Of a stretch of DNA of 64,000 nucleotides, positions 46,807-61,145 are shown in pieces (position 1 is the first letter of the stretch; each line of letters begins with the position of its first letter). A program made the translations under genes and the position numbers. Origin of the DNA: Archegozetes longisetosus (taxonomy: Eukaryota > Arthropoda > Arachnida > Sarcoptiformes > Trhypochthoniidae); the NCBI GenBank assembly GCA_018873245.2, contig JAEMBT020000009.1:4884242-4948241 (forward strand). The letters run 5' to 3'. Below the pieces are notes generated by a model. That model made no database searches. It was not told the origin of the DNA and saw only the letters and a program-made list of their open reading frames with translations.

Positions 46807-49710
46807 CCAATGCAAGTTATATTCATTTAAAAATGTTACGCTTTACTTTAAAATAATGTTATTAAAAGATGCTGTTATAATACTATTATAATGAGGAGTA
46901 ACGCATTAAATACAAAAGAAGATCGTCTATAATGTAGTGCTGATTAATATTACATTTTTTCGACTAAGTGCAATTTTTGTCACATTGATTGAGTTTAAAC
47001 TGGAAGTGGACTGAAAATTTGTTTAAGCATTTTGAGTTCAATATCTTTTCATCTGTTCATATCATTAGACGATTACCGACATTGAGGATGTACTGACACT
47101 ATGTTAGACGGAAATTTGAGTAACTACAAGTTTGAAATTTAAGAGCAGAGATTTATTATTGCATGATAAAGTTATATCTGATATAACGGATCATTCATCA
47201 GTTTAATGCATTGAAGCGTCGCTCATTCTATTGTAAGATGCTATGCACGACTCTTCGATCAGTCGAACTAATCTTCTCGTTTATCCAACGCAATTAGAAT
47301 CACAAAGTCGAAAGATCATTACAGCTATGACTCAAATAGTGTTATTAACGAAACGATTGGTTTGACTGATTGAAGCGTCATAGATAACATTATGCGATAT
47401 AATAGATGCTTCAACTTATTAAACCAATGATTAAACTGTTTTAATATTTATAACTTAATTATGTAACAATAAGCCGCTGCCCTCAAATTAAATTTCAAAC
47501 TTTTAGTTACTTAAATTTCCGTTTAATACAGTGTCAGTGCCTCTTTAGTATCGGCAATTATAGTAATGGTTGCAAATAAGCTATGGACTGTGATAGTTTT
47601 TCAAAAATATGTATAATTTAGTTAATTTGATTACTTGTTTTGTTTGGTTTTGTTCATTATGTCAATTCAACGATTGCCAAAACAGTCGTGAGTATTATTT
47701 CTAATCAACTTTTCTTATGACTAACACTTTTAGTCATATCCGAAGCAGTGGTGAGCCAGTAGGAGACGAGGGGCACAGGTTCCCTCAACTCAGATCTGTA
47801 AAACCTTAAACTAGATGTTGACTGGAAACAGAACTTTATTTGAATAAAATAAAATTATTCAAGTTTCAATTATTTCTGTCATTTTTGGAAACTATCTACT
47901 TTATAGTACAAGTCACTTACGTACTACAATTGATTATGTTTGATTTAAATAACTAAGTCTTACTAATTGAACGATTATTCATTAAACAGAGCTATCTTTT
48001 TATAGCAATTAAGTTGGCACAAGTTTTAATTACTTCAATGAAATTTTTTCAGTCTCTATCTGCTGCAATATACTAATTATTTGACACGAACACTACAGTA
48101 TCTTATGAACTTTTGTTAAATAAGAATTTTATTACAATTAAACTTTAATATGATGCAAATACAGAATAAAAATGAACTTAAATAACGTTAGAATATTATT
48201 AAAGTTCGTACCTAATATAAAGCTTTAAATGTTTTGTCCCCTCACTCAAAAATCTCTGCCTTCACCACTGATCTTAAGAATTGTTTAATTTAACCAACGA
48301 ATAAGGGTATGAAATACAAGAGTAGAGTTTAAGTAAAGGTTGCTTCAAATGATGTCTATCTGTTAATGGTAACAAATGATAATATTTATATCAACCAATG
48401 CTTTCTTAGTCAATTAATAAACTGCATTAAAGATCGGTGTTATTAGCATACAATTTAAAGATATTTTTTATATACCCAGAACATTGTTGCAACGTAGCAT
48501 AAACTGACTAGCATACGATGAGCTTAATTCGATACAATTTCAACCTTTAATTAGAAATACGCCATTAAAAGCAGACTACAACGAGTCCAACATAGAGATA
48601 TATCGATAAGTTATAGATATTCATTTTAATAATGTTACAGATTTTTGACACCGTCAATTGTTGTACTGTTGTAAGTTGTTTCGATAAATTCTTTTGTACA
48701 AAATTATAATCATTATAACCATTAAATTCAATAAAATTTTCTTACAAAGATTTACCTTTAAAATGAAAATTATGAAACATTTCTAAAACTTCAATTTTAT
48801 ACTGCTTTGCAAAAAAGTATGCTTTAGGTATAATAAATATCTTTCAATTGTATGCCAAATACACTGAATTTCAATGCAATTTGTTAATTGATTAAGCATT
48901 AGTCGATTAAACTATTATAATTTATTACTATTAACAGATATCTATTATTTAAAGACAATCTTTTACTTAAACTCCATTCTTATGTTTTATACCCCTCTTT
49001 GTGAGAGTTTTGTTCTCAAAAACATGTTTACTAATTTCTAAGAAAATATTTTCTTAGTTTGAAAATTGAATTTAAATTCGAAAATAATAAGCTATTCAAA
49101 ACTGTAAAGCTTTTCAGTAGAGATGATTTGAAGCTTTAATTTTGATATTTCATAATTAATTATTCAAAATTTAAACTCAATCCATACAGAAAAACTAATA
49201 AAAAATTTTATATCCAATCTATATTTTAAAATAGTTTACATTTCGAGTAGAAACAGAAAATTGTCGGATATATGCCAGAGATAACTTCAATTTAGTCAGC
49301 TTTTAGACATAACAAAGTTCACTAAAGATTTGATGCAGTTTTCATGCAAAAAAAGAACTTCACGTGCTTTTAGTATTGAACTCCAATTTGTTCATATATT
49401 TATGGGTAATAACAGAAAACCTGATCAAAAAATTTGTTTAATAAATATATAAAAAGCACAGCAAAGTCTATCAAACGAACACTTTATCATCATATGAATA
49501 ATGTTTCGAACTATCATAAGAACAAAACAACATATTTATAAACATAAGTACTTTTTGGGCATTATTTGTACAGAAATTTCTATTTATTTGTGAATGTGTT
49601 CAAAACCAAAAATCAGAGTATCTTCTTATGGATTAACTAATGATAGTGTTCACACAAAATATGAAAGTTTTTGAACGTTTTATTAAGACTATTTTGTTTT
49701 ATGAATACAG
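46807..49710. other. non-coding 5' flank of second receptor gene
   Basis: Aligns with 3165-4483, 5434-6528 and 6991-7185 of unit A, without the elements at 4484-5433 and 6558-6990. The expected signal-peptide exon is not identifiable. The ATG candidate seen in unit A is ATA here (near 49532) and its frame meets TGA. Confidence 0.55.
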
Positions 49711-52700
49711 TCAATGTAACGACTCCGTGGCAGTCATCACCGCCAAAACTTACACTATTATCTCATACAATTAATGGTGACACCATTGATGTAAAGACCG
49801 ATTCAAGTATTCACATGAAGTGCACAGGAGAAAAACCTATGGCATGGATTTTCCCAGATAATAATACGGTGACTAACCATTAAATTATTTTATTAAATTA
49901 TTTTCTAAAATATTCAATACTTTATTAGATAACTAAGGGTGATATTAAAGTTGAAATTGATAACTGATAGAAGTTATCAAGTTATATGAAGTAATTCTCA
50001 ACTGATCATTTAAGTAAAAATATGAATATTCCTATAAAATCTAGAGAAAAAGCTTAGTATTCGTATTTGTATTTGAATACATCAGAATTCGATCTGAATA
50101 TTCCGACAAGAATTAACAGAACTTTATACAGATTCGACTTAAAAGTTAATAAGTTGTCTAAATATGTAGTTACAAAATATTTAAATTATAAGTATCTAAG
50201 ATGATATGAATCTAAGATGGTATGTGGTTTTGTAAGAGATTGAAAAATAGTTTAAGTTCTATATATAAATGCTTGTTTTGCATCAATATGTTAGGAGTTA
50301 TTAGCCATTTGAGGCCGTGTCGGTTTATTTCACGGATAAATTGATGTCTAATATAGTGAAAGCTCGATATAGCGAATCTCGATCTAACAAACATCTCGTT
50401 ATAAAGTACATAAGCGAAATCCCGTTCTAAATTCTTATAAAATTAGACTTACATTCGTTCGATATAACGAATCTCGATATAAAATAAAATTTGATATACC
50501 GAACATATTTCAAGTATACAATAGTAAGTAAACTTTCGATATAAAATACGTTTCGTGCTGATGAACTTTTATCGATTACCAAAAGAACTAAACTTTCCCT
50601 AAAGGACTAAAGTTTTGAACTTGAGACTATAACGAAATTTTAGATTTTAATATTTTCAAAAATAGTGTTCAGACACGAATAACAGACTTCTTTAAGTAAG
50701 TATTTATATTCATTATATTCACTTTAGTTCTACAATACAAAAAAATACTCTCAAACCTATAATAAATTTATTTTAACTCTCAATATAAAGTAAGTTCAAT
50801 ATAACGAACAAAAACTTTTACCCCGTGACTATTCGTTATATCAAGCTTTCACTGTATTAATATATTCTTCACATTCTAGTATGATATGGAGTGGTGTTTC
50901 GAGCGATTGCTCGCATTCTCACATCCAATCATCTGATAGATTAAATCTCATTAGATATGATTTAATCTTTCAATGAGTGCTGATGAACTGTACTATCAAC
51001 AAATTTAGTGTAATATTTCTTGCATTGATTCAGAAAAGGCTTGGTTTAATTCTACATTTTTATTGAGTATTTTTCACTTTCAAACCAACAATCGAAACAA
51101 ATGAGCAAAATATCAATTTCTATCTTATGAACTGATACAAACTTGAAGACTCTGTTTGTTAGAAGTAACTAAACTAGACATGATTCAAAAATATTTAAAT
51201 GATAATAACTACTATTTATTAGTAGTACGATCCAATATCGGAAGTGGCACACATTGAAAGTGAATGTAACAACCAAATATCAAAATGTATAACTGATGTC
51301 GTTATCCCAAAAGTCATTTACGAAATGACCGGTTATTTCACCTGTCATTACAACGACAGTAATAAAGCCACTCAAGACAACTCAGACTCGATTTATATTT
51401 ATGTAAATGGTAAGTTATTTATCAACTGTTCTTCCAATAACTATAAATAAATTCAGCAATTTAACAAACTTTTGATCTGGTAATTGAGATCCCGAATACC
51501 TGATAGTGCCATATGAAGGAAGCAGTGATTTCATGTCTATCGCTGCCTTCCAGTCACAGCCGGCAACCATTCCCTGTAAACCAACTGATTCCAGGGCTAA
51601 GGTTTCTCTTTGGAAAGTGCACACCAATTCTAATAAACGAATACAAATTCAAGTGAATTCTACTCTTGGAGTTACTTATAATCCAAAAAATGGTTTCTAT
51701 TTTGGACATCTGCGTTGGGACGCAGAATTGTATCCTCTCGAGTGTAGATTCGAGTTGGGTGATAGCGAACATTTCTTACAAATTATTCACTTGTCTAGTA
51801 AGAGATCAAAATTTCATTTTTAATTCAAGTTCAAATTATTGATAGAGTTATTCGTTCCTATTGATTTTAATTAATGGAAAATTAAACTATGATTTCTAAT
51901 AGTCTTCAATTAAATATATTTACGAAGTTGTAATAAATCCAAATTTTTATTTTAGATAATTTTGAAACATTTTCAAAACGAAAACATTTTCTCAATATTT
52001 TATAATTAAGTAAATTTTAATTTTAAGTGGATTTTAGTCAAGTTTTTCCCTAAAGTTGAAACCAATTTTGGAAAAATAATTTGTTTTTATTTATTATAGT
52101 ATTACCGGTAGAACTGCATCCATTGATTGATGATGGTAGAGCTAAAAACATATTCATGAACGATACTTTCACTTTAAGATGTTTCGTTCACATTAAGCTA
52201 GGAGTCATTATTGACATGGCGTGGGACGCCCCTAATAAAAATGTAAAATCTACTTTTCAGATTCAATTTAATTTAACCAATATAGAAAATATTCTGAATT
52301 TAAAATAGAATTCACGAATAACGGAAACCATGGTTGAAACTCAAAGAATAGAACTTGAAGGCAATAGTTATGATACCGTATCAAAAAATCTGACCATAAC
52401 TGGAGCTCAGCTTTCAGATCAGGGCATGTATTACTGTAATGTGACTGATGGCAACGCAAGAGTTTTTAGTGTTTGTAAAAAGATCACTATTTATGGTTTG
52501 TTTCAAATACTTCATCAGATGATTGGATTTTCTATTCGGTTTGAATTTAATGAAATTTGTTTGTTTTAGATAGTGGACTTCCACCGTCTTATGTTAACTT
52601 ATCAATGGATATCGATAAATCTCAGTCTTTGATTCTTAGAGTTGGTGATAATGTGAGATTTGTAGTTAATGTTCAAGCATTTCCTGATTTTGAATCAGTA

Positions 52701-55700
52701 CAACTTATTTGGTACAAAAATGGGAACAAAATTAAAAAAAGTGATCATCATTACAAGACTGGTATAAAAAATAATGTTCAAAACCCTCAGGCCTATATAT
52801 CTATATCTAATATAAGGCCAGACGATAGCGGCACTTACATGTTGGTCAGTATTTGTCATTTAAATCACTTATAATTAAGTCTTTAGGCTTTTATTTAATT
52901 AAGTTTTTAAAGAAATGAAAACTAGTTCTCATTTGAAACATTTATAAGTTTAAGTATTACTCAAAAATGTTTTGGGTTTTCTCTCAATTGTAAATTTTAG
53001 GAAAAATTAAAATTTATCAGTTGAAGAATATTCAGATTTAATAATTTGACAGTTAACAATAAATTTGATTATTGATTAATAGGTGGGAAACACGAGCGAT
53101 ATGTTAACAAACATAACAATGAATTTATTAGTTAGCGGTCCGACAGCTATCAAACTATTAATATTAAACACTTTTGACTTTTACGAAATCGGAAAACTCT
53201 ATCAATTAGAATGTCTGGCTAACAGTTACTCGATAGCCAACGTCTGGTGGCGATGGTATTCTTGCGCAACACCAGAAGACTGTTCACCAAATGATAAATC
53301 TGAATGGATTCATATCGAAGGTCATACAATTTCATCGCTTCCGTTGCTATCAAACAGCGAACAGATAATTAGACCTAATAATTCGTGTTCATATTTAAAT
53401 CAAGTTAACCTTCAAGTCCTTCAAGTGATTGCCAATCAATCGGGTGCCTATCGATGTTATGCCACTGATATGAAAACCAGCACTTACAGTCAAATTTCGT
53501 TTATAGTTACGGGTATAGTTTATATTTGATGAAAAAGCTTTTACTTTTGCAATAGATATAACTCGAATCGAGTTTTTTGTCCTATTTATTTAAACTTTTC
53601 CACCAAATTCTGAAATTGACGTCAATTTAACTCATAAACGGTTTAGTTGAATGTGACTGTTTCCAGATTTCGAATGCAGTTTGTAGGCAACCGCCAACTT
53701 GCAACCCTGACCTATGCAAAACAACTATCTAATCCTTTTGTTTGTTTGTTTACTTATTTGTTGCCTTCTCTGGAAATTTTACAGTTCCAAAGAGAAGTGC
53801 AACTCTTTAAAACTATAACCTGCGCTATATATAAAAGTGCGATAATTTTGTATAAAAGGGGGAGTGCTTCATACTTATTTAATCAATTAAGTCATTTGTA
53901 ACAAAACAAGTGTTTAAAACTATTGCTGTAGTCAGACTAAAAAGTAAAGTCGACTACACGGTTTAAACTAAACTTTGAAGAATAAAAATTGATTCTTGGA
54001 ATTTTTTGCTCGTTTCTAATCAATTATATAAGTTTTTAGAATAGCACTCAATTATTCAAACACTAAAAGACTTTCTAAATATTTAATTCAATTAGAATAA
54101 AACTCTTAAAAATCCTTATTTTTCCAAAGGCACTAATTTTCAAATTTTGATTTAATTCAAAAATTTGATAATTCATTTGTTTGAAAATTAGATGCAGTGA
54201 ACGGATTTTCAATAAGTTCATCGACTGATAAACCGACAGAAATGGATGACATAACTCTGACGTGTAGGGCCAGTATTTATAATTACACTAAACTGAATTG
54301 GATCAGAAAACCCTTTGAACATAAGTTAGGAGAAGAGGTCACTAAACAAAACATGACGGGTATCAAGCATCAGCGTGTTTGTCATAACGATCTTAATAAT
54401 TGTTTTGTTTTTCAAAAGAGTTGATTCAGAGCTCATCAGTTGATAGCTATTCACTCACTCTATCGATTCAACTGAAATCGGCTCAAATGACTGATTCTGG
54501 TATTTACATCTGTGAAGCCACAAGTCGTCAAAACAATCAGTTTATTAAAACCAAACAAATCGAACTCGATATTCAAAGTGAGTTTTTAATACTTTTTAGT
54601 CTGAGGTAAAGTTCTGAAATCATTTTTGTACTTAAGTCAGGAAAACAATAGTCAAAACTTTTTCAATACTTTAGTATTTCTCAAACAATTGATAAACTTT
54701 TTTGGAGTATCGAAATGAATATAAAACTTTGAAACATTTGTTTGAACAATTTCTTAGTTTATTTGTATCTATTTAGACATTTCATCACCCGTTCTAATTG
54801 AGACTAATATGAAGGGAGAAGTAATGGAGAAGAAACCGAATACTCAAATCGAATTGAGATGTTTTGTTACGGGAAGACCGAAACCAGTCATCACGTGGTA
54901 TAGAGATAATAAAGAGTTTATAGTTAATCAAAATAGTGGAATCAAATTAGAAGATAATAATCAGAGACTCATTTTTACGCGACTACTCGATAAGGATTCA
55001 GGTTTTTATGAATGTGAGGCCAAGAATAGAGGTGGACATGTCCGTAGAAATGCTAAACTTAAAGTCAATTCATTACCTGATGATATCACTACTGGATTGA
55101 GTAATGAAAAAAATGTTGTGATTGTTTTATTTGTTTTGGTTGGAACTGTTATGATTTTTATGACCGTTTACATCGGGAAGAAGATTAGACAGGAAAGAGT
55201 GAGCTTTAATTCAATCATTTTATACCTAAAGTCTATTCTAAATTATCAAATAAAAAGTTCAAAATTCAACAAAACGTCAATAATAGTTTATTTAATATTC
55301 ACACCTTAGTGCTATATTTTCATGCGTTCAATTTTAACAGAAAATATAATAATTTTGATTCATATAACCAATGTTAAAATGTGTCGCTAAAAGGCTTATT
55401 TTATCCCTACTTGTATCCCCAGATTTTTAATACAAGTGTTTATTGTAACACAAAATTTACAGCTAAAATATTGAAAACGACAAGATAAAGTTTGCAACGA
55501 GGGACATTTTAAGATTTGAGAAGAGAATAACGATTAAATATAAAACTTCAGGGACGCATCCCAAAGTTATTGATCCTTACGAAATTAAGCATCATAAATA
55601 TAATTTTAAAGAGGGATCCAAATATTTCTTTTCAAATTGCGGCAGGCCGACCTAGAATAGCCTACTAAACTTTTTTGAGTATCTAAGTCCATAAATTGTG

Positions 55701-58700
55701 CTTAAAGCCTGTACTACAAAAACAGTATCTATAGGCAGCCCTATCCAGATAAGAAGACCCAATGCTATCTATTTAAAAATGACAAATAGCCATTAGAATC
55801 ACAAAAATATGAATTATGTATGATGAGTAAGGCCAACAGTTTAGAGGGAATTAAGATTGCAAAAAGCGGGGAGGGAAGTGGAATTAAAAATCAGAAAAGT
55901 GGGAGAAAAAGTGGGAAATACAAAATCAAAGTTTATTTAATAATAATTCAATTTTGAGGCAAAAATTTTTTAAATTGTATCACATTATGATATTCAATAC
56001 TGTTCTCAGTTAAGCTTTTCCTATTATCTGCTAATACGCGTTTATAAAGTGAGAACGATCGTTCAACATTAACACTAACTAGAGGAGAATATACGATGTT
56101 TCGTTCAAATTCATATGATTTATCAGAAGATGTGAATGAAATCAAATCAGGATTCTTTGCTAAAGATTTTTCTAAATTTTCGAGAGGCTTTCCTTTTAAC
56201 TGTGCTTTTACATCATTAAAAATATCTATCTGTTCATCAATCTTCAATCCCTGAGTTTCTAATTTCTTCATTGCTGGTGGTAAAAATTTAAATGATATTA
56301 TGTCAATAAATTTCTCCTTCAAAGTTGAACGAAATTTACTTGAAATTAAATATTTTGCTTTCTCAATAGCAACACTCTTATTCTCTAAATGATCTATAAA
56401 ATTACAAACTTCATCAAAATATTCAGCGTAATAAAAAGATGCTTCAAGCCAAGTTTCCCATCTTGTGATCACAGGTTCAGGAGGAAGAGAAAGTCCAGTA
56501 ACTTGTTTATACGATTGTCTTCTTTGAGAAGATTTAGATAAGATGTTTTTAACAGTAGCAATAAACTCATTTAGTACCTCATTTTCTTCTCTAAATTTCT
56601 CGGAAACTCTGTGAAGAGCATGTACTAGGCAGGTGACATGATGCAAATTAGCAAATAAGCTCAATTCTTTAAGCTTTTTCATAGCGACCAACATATAAGA
56701 GTCTTGATCAGATACAACCAAGTATAAATTTTTATAAATAATATTTTGAGGTCAAATGCCTTGTAAACTGTCAAATATCACCTTTGATACTGTTTCATTG
56801 TTGACTGTTTCAATAAACCTCGTCATAACTAGCATAGGCTTCACATATTCACCATTGAGAGGACCAACCAACACATTTATAACATTTCGATTGCAACTAT
56901 CAGTTGTTTCATCAACAATGAGATAAATGGAATGTTCCGCTAAGATTCCTCTAGTTTTATTCAATGTATCTTCAAATATTATTTCTAAGTAGTTTCTCAA
57001 TGTCGTCACACTAGGCATTTCTTGATTAGAGAGTGATCTTAACAAATTCCGAAATAAAGGATTACTCATTTTATGCAACGGAATATCTGCTTCAAGTAAC
57101 CCTTTAGCAATCATCTCACATAAAGGATTTCTTTTTTCTCTCTCTGCTGCAATTGCCATTGAATTGCCGATAAATAATTGCGTAGATTGCTTCATTTTCA
57201 TCTCTTCTTTTCTCTTTTTATGCTTATCAGATCGAAAATGTTTTATAATTCTGTCGATCACATGCTTGTCATTTACGTTGATAGTTGTGACACACAATTT
57301 ACACATTAATTTCCCACTATCAATCGCTAACTCTTTAGGAAACTTACTAATTGCGACATTTATTTTAGAGTTTAAAGTGTTCTTGATTGGTGGCATTAAA
57401 AATCAATATCAATTTATCAATAAAAAGTCATTCTTCACAAAAAAATGCATTATGTTGTCACATTTTGAACTTTTTTCGTTTTTTTAGTGAATGCACTATG
57501 ATGTTTTTAAGCGAAAGTGGGGAAAAAGTGGGAAGAGGGAAAGCGGGAATTACGATGAAAGGGGAAAAGTGGGAAAATTAAATATGCTTTAAAATAATCC
57601 TTAGCTCATGATCAATGCAGAAATCAATCAATCCGCCAAAGTGGGAAAGCAAATCAAAAGTAGGTTATCACCTCCTCTTGTTGGCCATAATGATGAGACA
57701 TACATTTCAACGTCCCAAAGAATGTATTTTAAAGGACTTTTTGTACACTGTACAAATTAATACCACGTCTCAGATAAATTTTACGAAAGGAAGAAATTTC
57801 TAAAAGTTTTAATGTATAGCGAGCAGTGAATGTAAAGGATAGGTGTAAGAACTATATGTTTATTCGGGTACAATAGAAGCCATACATAACTAAGTGCGTG
57901 TCTTAAACCATATTATTCTTTAAAAGGTGTTATCATAGAGGAAAAATACTGTTTTTATGGGCATAGTACAAGCACACTATTGAAGAAATGCGATCGCATA
58001 ATTAAAGAATATAAGCATCGATTTGATATCATAAGATAATACTTCCATAATGCATCAGCCACTCTCGGTTCACAAATTTTGAAATTTATGTCAGGCAAAG
58101 TACAAGATGCAAAACAGCAAGTCAGAAAACAAACCGAAATACTTGAAAGTGAAAAAGTGATGACTTGAAAGCTTTGAAGAGATTAAACCTAGCTTAATGA
58201 ATGTTCAAAAGAAAATATGATTAATCGGCAGAAAGAAATTACTATATACTTACGGAATAAGAGGCAGCATTAATACCCTCACTGAAAAATCTCGTAACAG
58301 GGATTTTTCCAAGCCTACTGTAGAATCTTTGTTACAAATAATTTTAAAAACATTTGCAAATAATTAAAGAAATACAAGTGAATTATATAAAGATACGTAC
58401 AGTTATTAAGTCGGAACAAATTTGAACAGGTTTTTATAGAGGCAGATAAAAAATATTCAAAGTTTTAACACACTCTAAGAGACGAGGTTAACGAGTAATA
58501 AAGCAAGTTTATAGTTTAATTTCTACATTAAAATCAATATTTTTATTTGAAAATTGAAATTTTTATCTAAATGTTCTAACTTGACTGTATATAATTAAGA
58601 GAAAAATTAAAAAGTAATAGTAAAAATATTAAGAGAAAATTACGATGCTTCCTTTTTAAGTTTATGTAGATTGCGAAACGGGTTTCAGGGTGAAGGTAGC

Positions 58701-61143
58701 AAACAATGAACTTTCTCTGACTGCCTCCTATTCCGAAACTTTATAGAAATTACAGCTCTACTCAGGCAATTCAATACAATAATTACTTAATACACTCATT
58801 AGGCATTGAGTTCCTAATTCTATCACAAATACTTTTATGATTTAAAATTTGATTATTACGTCAGTTTTCCGGATACATATTATTTCGCATCTATTCTAAT
58901 TTTTCATCTTTTTCTCAATGACATTAATCTAATTTCATTTCATTTGAGCTTTTTGCAACAGTTATCACAGTTTTTTATCTCAAAAAATTATCCTTAAACA
59001 TAAATGGCTAACTAAATACAGTGTTAAATTATTAGTCAATTTTAAAGTTATCAAAATCTTCTTCAATTAGAGACAAAAGCGCGGATTGGAGTTCTTTTCG
59101 CACAACTTGTTCGAAACTGGACAAATCGAGATGTTTAATCCAGATATGCCTCTCGACGAACAAATAGAACTCTTACCATACAACCCAAGATATGAGTTCC
59201 CAAAAAAACGCTTGAAACTTGGTATAAAGGTTTTTTTTACTTTTGTCTTTAGAGCTTATTATTTAATCATTAATTTTGACATTATGTTTGTGTGACAGGT
59301 CCAACTTTAGGTCAGGGTGCGTTCGGTCGAGTGGTTAAGGCCGAGGCTATAGGTATAGAGAAAGGAAAAACTTCAACAGTTGCCGTCAAAATGCTTAAAG
59401 GTCTAAAAAATAACTTCGAAAAAACTTCTAAAACAAATAATTTTTAATTAAAATTTGATAGATAGGGCTGATATAAATCAATTAAAGGCATTAATGGCTG
59501 AATTGAAGATTTTCATACATTTAGGCAGACATTTAAATATTGTCAATCTTTTGGGTGCAGTCACTAAAAATTTAGTAAAAGGAGAACTACTGGTTATTGT
59601 GGAATATTGCAAATTTGGAAATATCAGATATTATCTGTTGGCATATCGCGACTCATTTTTAAATCAATTGAATTCACAGACAGGACTTATAGATCCAAAC
59701 ATCAAAACAATACAAGACATGAAAGTACTTTCGAACATAAACAGTCAAAACAGTCCGAACTATGAGAATGTATTCGCTGCCAATCGAATTAATAATCATA
59801 ATCATATGATTTTACAAATGGCTACCATAAGCACAAAAGACACCGTCCGTTATGCAGATATTATGCAACAGAGCGATAGTTATACTAATAGTTACATCAC
59901 ATCCATTAATAGAAATAGTAATACGGGTCAAGAGACTGGTTGTGATTCGGTTTCTGGTACAGGTTCTGGTGGTTATCGTGGAGAATCTATACGTAAAACA
60001 GCAAAAAATAATGTGGTTACTACTTGTGATTTGTTGTGTTTTGCATTTCAGTGCGCTCGAGGAATGCAATACTTGGCTCATAGAAAAGTATTTCAATTGT
60101 GAATCAAGTTTTATCTGAAGCTAATTTGTTTTGATTTATTTACAGCTCATTCATAGAGATCTGGCTGCCAGAAATGTGTTGTTGGCTGAAGATAATATTG
60201 TGAAGATTTGTGATTTTGGTTTAGCTAAAGATGTCTATAAATATGATAATTATGTTAAGAAGAATGATGGACCACTTCCTATCAAATGGATGGCAATCGA
60301 ATCAATTCGCGATAAAGTTTTTACTTCAAAAAGTGATGTAAATAATTGTTTTCTACAGCATTATTGGTTACAGTTTTGAATGAATAAGATTTTGTATTTT
60401 TGTTTTGAAGGTGTGGTCATTTGGAATACTTTTGTGGGAATTCTTTACATTAGGCGGTAATCCATACCCTGGAGTAGAGATCGATGAAGAATTTTATAAA
60501 AGACTTAAAGCTGGTTATCGTATGGAAAAACCTGATTTTGCTCCAAACGAAATGTTAGTTTAAACTTATCACTAGATTTTGTTTTAAACATCAATTGATT
60601 TAGACTTAAATTTGAATTAATCTAGATACGAATTGATGACACATTGCTGGAACGCTGAGCCTAAGGACAGACCAGATTTTACGGAAATCGCAGACAATAT
60701 CGGGGCTCTATTGGAGTCAAATGTTAGACAAGTGAGTGACCGAAAAGTGTTTAAATTAAGTTTTTCGACTGATTTATGTATTGTTTCAAAAGCATTATTT
60801 AGATCTGAACGATCCTTACCAAGAAATGAATGAACAAATACTCAATAATAACGATTATTTGAGAATGTCAACAATGCGTTCTTCATCTGGAGTTAACATT
60901 AATGACAATTATCTTAATATGAAACTTGACAGTGAGCTTAAATCTGAATTATTTGAACATTGTGACAATTTGGAGAATTTAAGACCAGTTAATAGTGATA
61001 TTCCTGTGCCTAAAGAGCCGATACAAGTCGTGCCTATGATTCAGTTGGACTCAAAATGTAGTTATGATAAGATTTGGATTGAATCGAACGCTACTGAAGA
61101 TTATCTTACAATGGACTATCAGCAGCGAACGACACAAATTTGA
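49711..61143 (+). CDS. Pvr: VEGFR/PDGFR-like receptor tyrosine kinase, copy 2 (PVR class), 17 exons
   Basis: Paralogue of the 7186-15400 gene with the same role and exon-intron phases. Exons: 49711-49868, 51226-51409, 51507-51797, 52100-52242, 52309-52495, 52570-52844, 53083-53512, 54192-54359, 54419-54577, 54777-55198, 59071-59221, 59299-59400, 59462-60087, 60146-60337, 60411-60553, 60626-60731, 60793-61143, about 1,360 residues. Seven Ig-like domains (fourth without cysteines), helix [15 protein letters not shown], kinase motifs [23 protein letters not shown] and DFG, an insert with YENV, and tail YLRM, YLNM and YLTM. All length changes against copy 1 are multiples of three. The last residues after YLTM ([10 protein letters not shown]) are new. 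The ancestral C-terminus lies 2.1 kb further on (63210-63310) behind an insertion. The signal-peptide exon is unresolved, as in copy 1. Confidence 0.92.
50354..50854. mobile_element. MITE in receptor intron 1, TA duplication
   Basis: A 501-bp element with ends TAGTGAAAGCTCGATATAGCGAAT and the inverse of CAGTGAAAGCTTGATATAAC, flanked by TA (50352-50353 and 50855-50856). ATAACGAA/TTCGATATA motifs repeat inside. Pogo/Tigger-like ends. Part of a larger stretch (about 50060-51050) absent from the first gene's intron. Confidence 0.75.
55828..57689 (-). mobile_element. hAT DNA transposon in receptor intron
   Basis: An 1,862-bp element with inverted ends TAAGGCCAACA and TGTTGGCCATA and an exact 8-bp target duplication ATGATGAG (55820-55827 and 57690-57697). 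Eight base pairs is the hAT hallmark. The first receptor's intron has the single ATGATGAG near 12350 with no insertion. It encodes a BED-finger hAT transposase on the minus strand, opposite to the host gene. Confidence 0.95.
55948..57396 (-). pseudogene. hAT transposase, BED finger and dimerisation domain, one in-frame stop
   Basis: Read from 57396 on the minus strand. Residues about 30-75 form a BED-type zinc finger (CKLC followed by HFRSDKHKK). The part after that resembles hAT transposases of the CGGBP1-related kind, with [14 protein letters not shown] carrying an aspartate typical of the catalytic core. Near the C-terminus, [14 protein letters not shown] is the hAT dimerisation signature. 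A TGA at 56752-56754 is the only break between the 214- and 257-residue parts, which share one frame. It is shorter than typical full-length hAT transposases. The near-intact frame means recent activity, probably with help from another copy. Confidence 0.9.
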
Positions 61144-61145
61144 AA

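Larger units (their letters stand above)
55199..59070 (+). other. long intron 10 of second receptor
   Basis: A 3.9 kb intron holding the hAT element 55828-57689. Outside it, the blocks 55480-55790 and 57690-58200 match the first gene's intron 10, including frames such as [11 protein letters not shown]. The remainder (58240-59070) has no supported feature. Confidence 0.6.
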
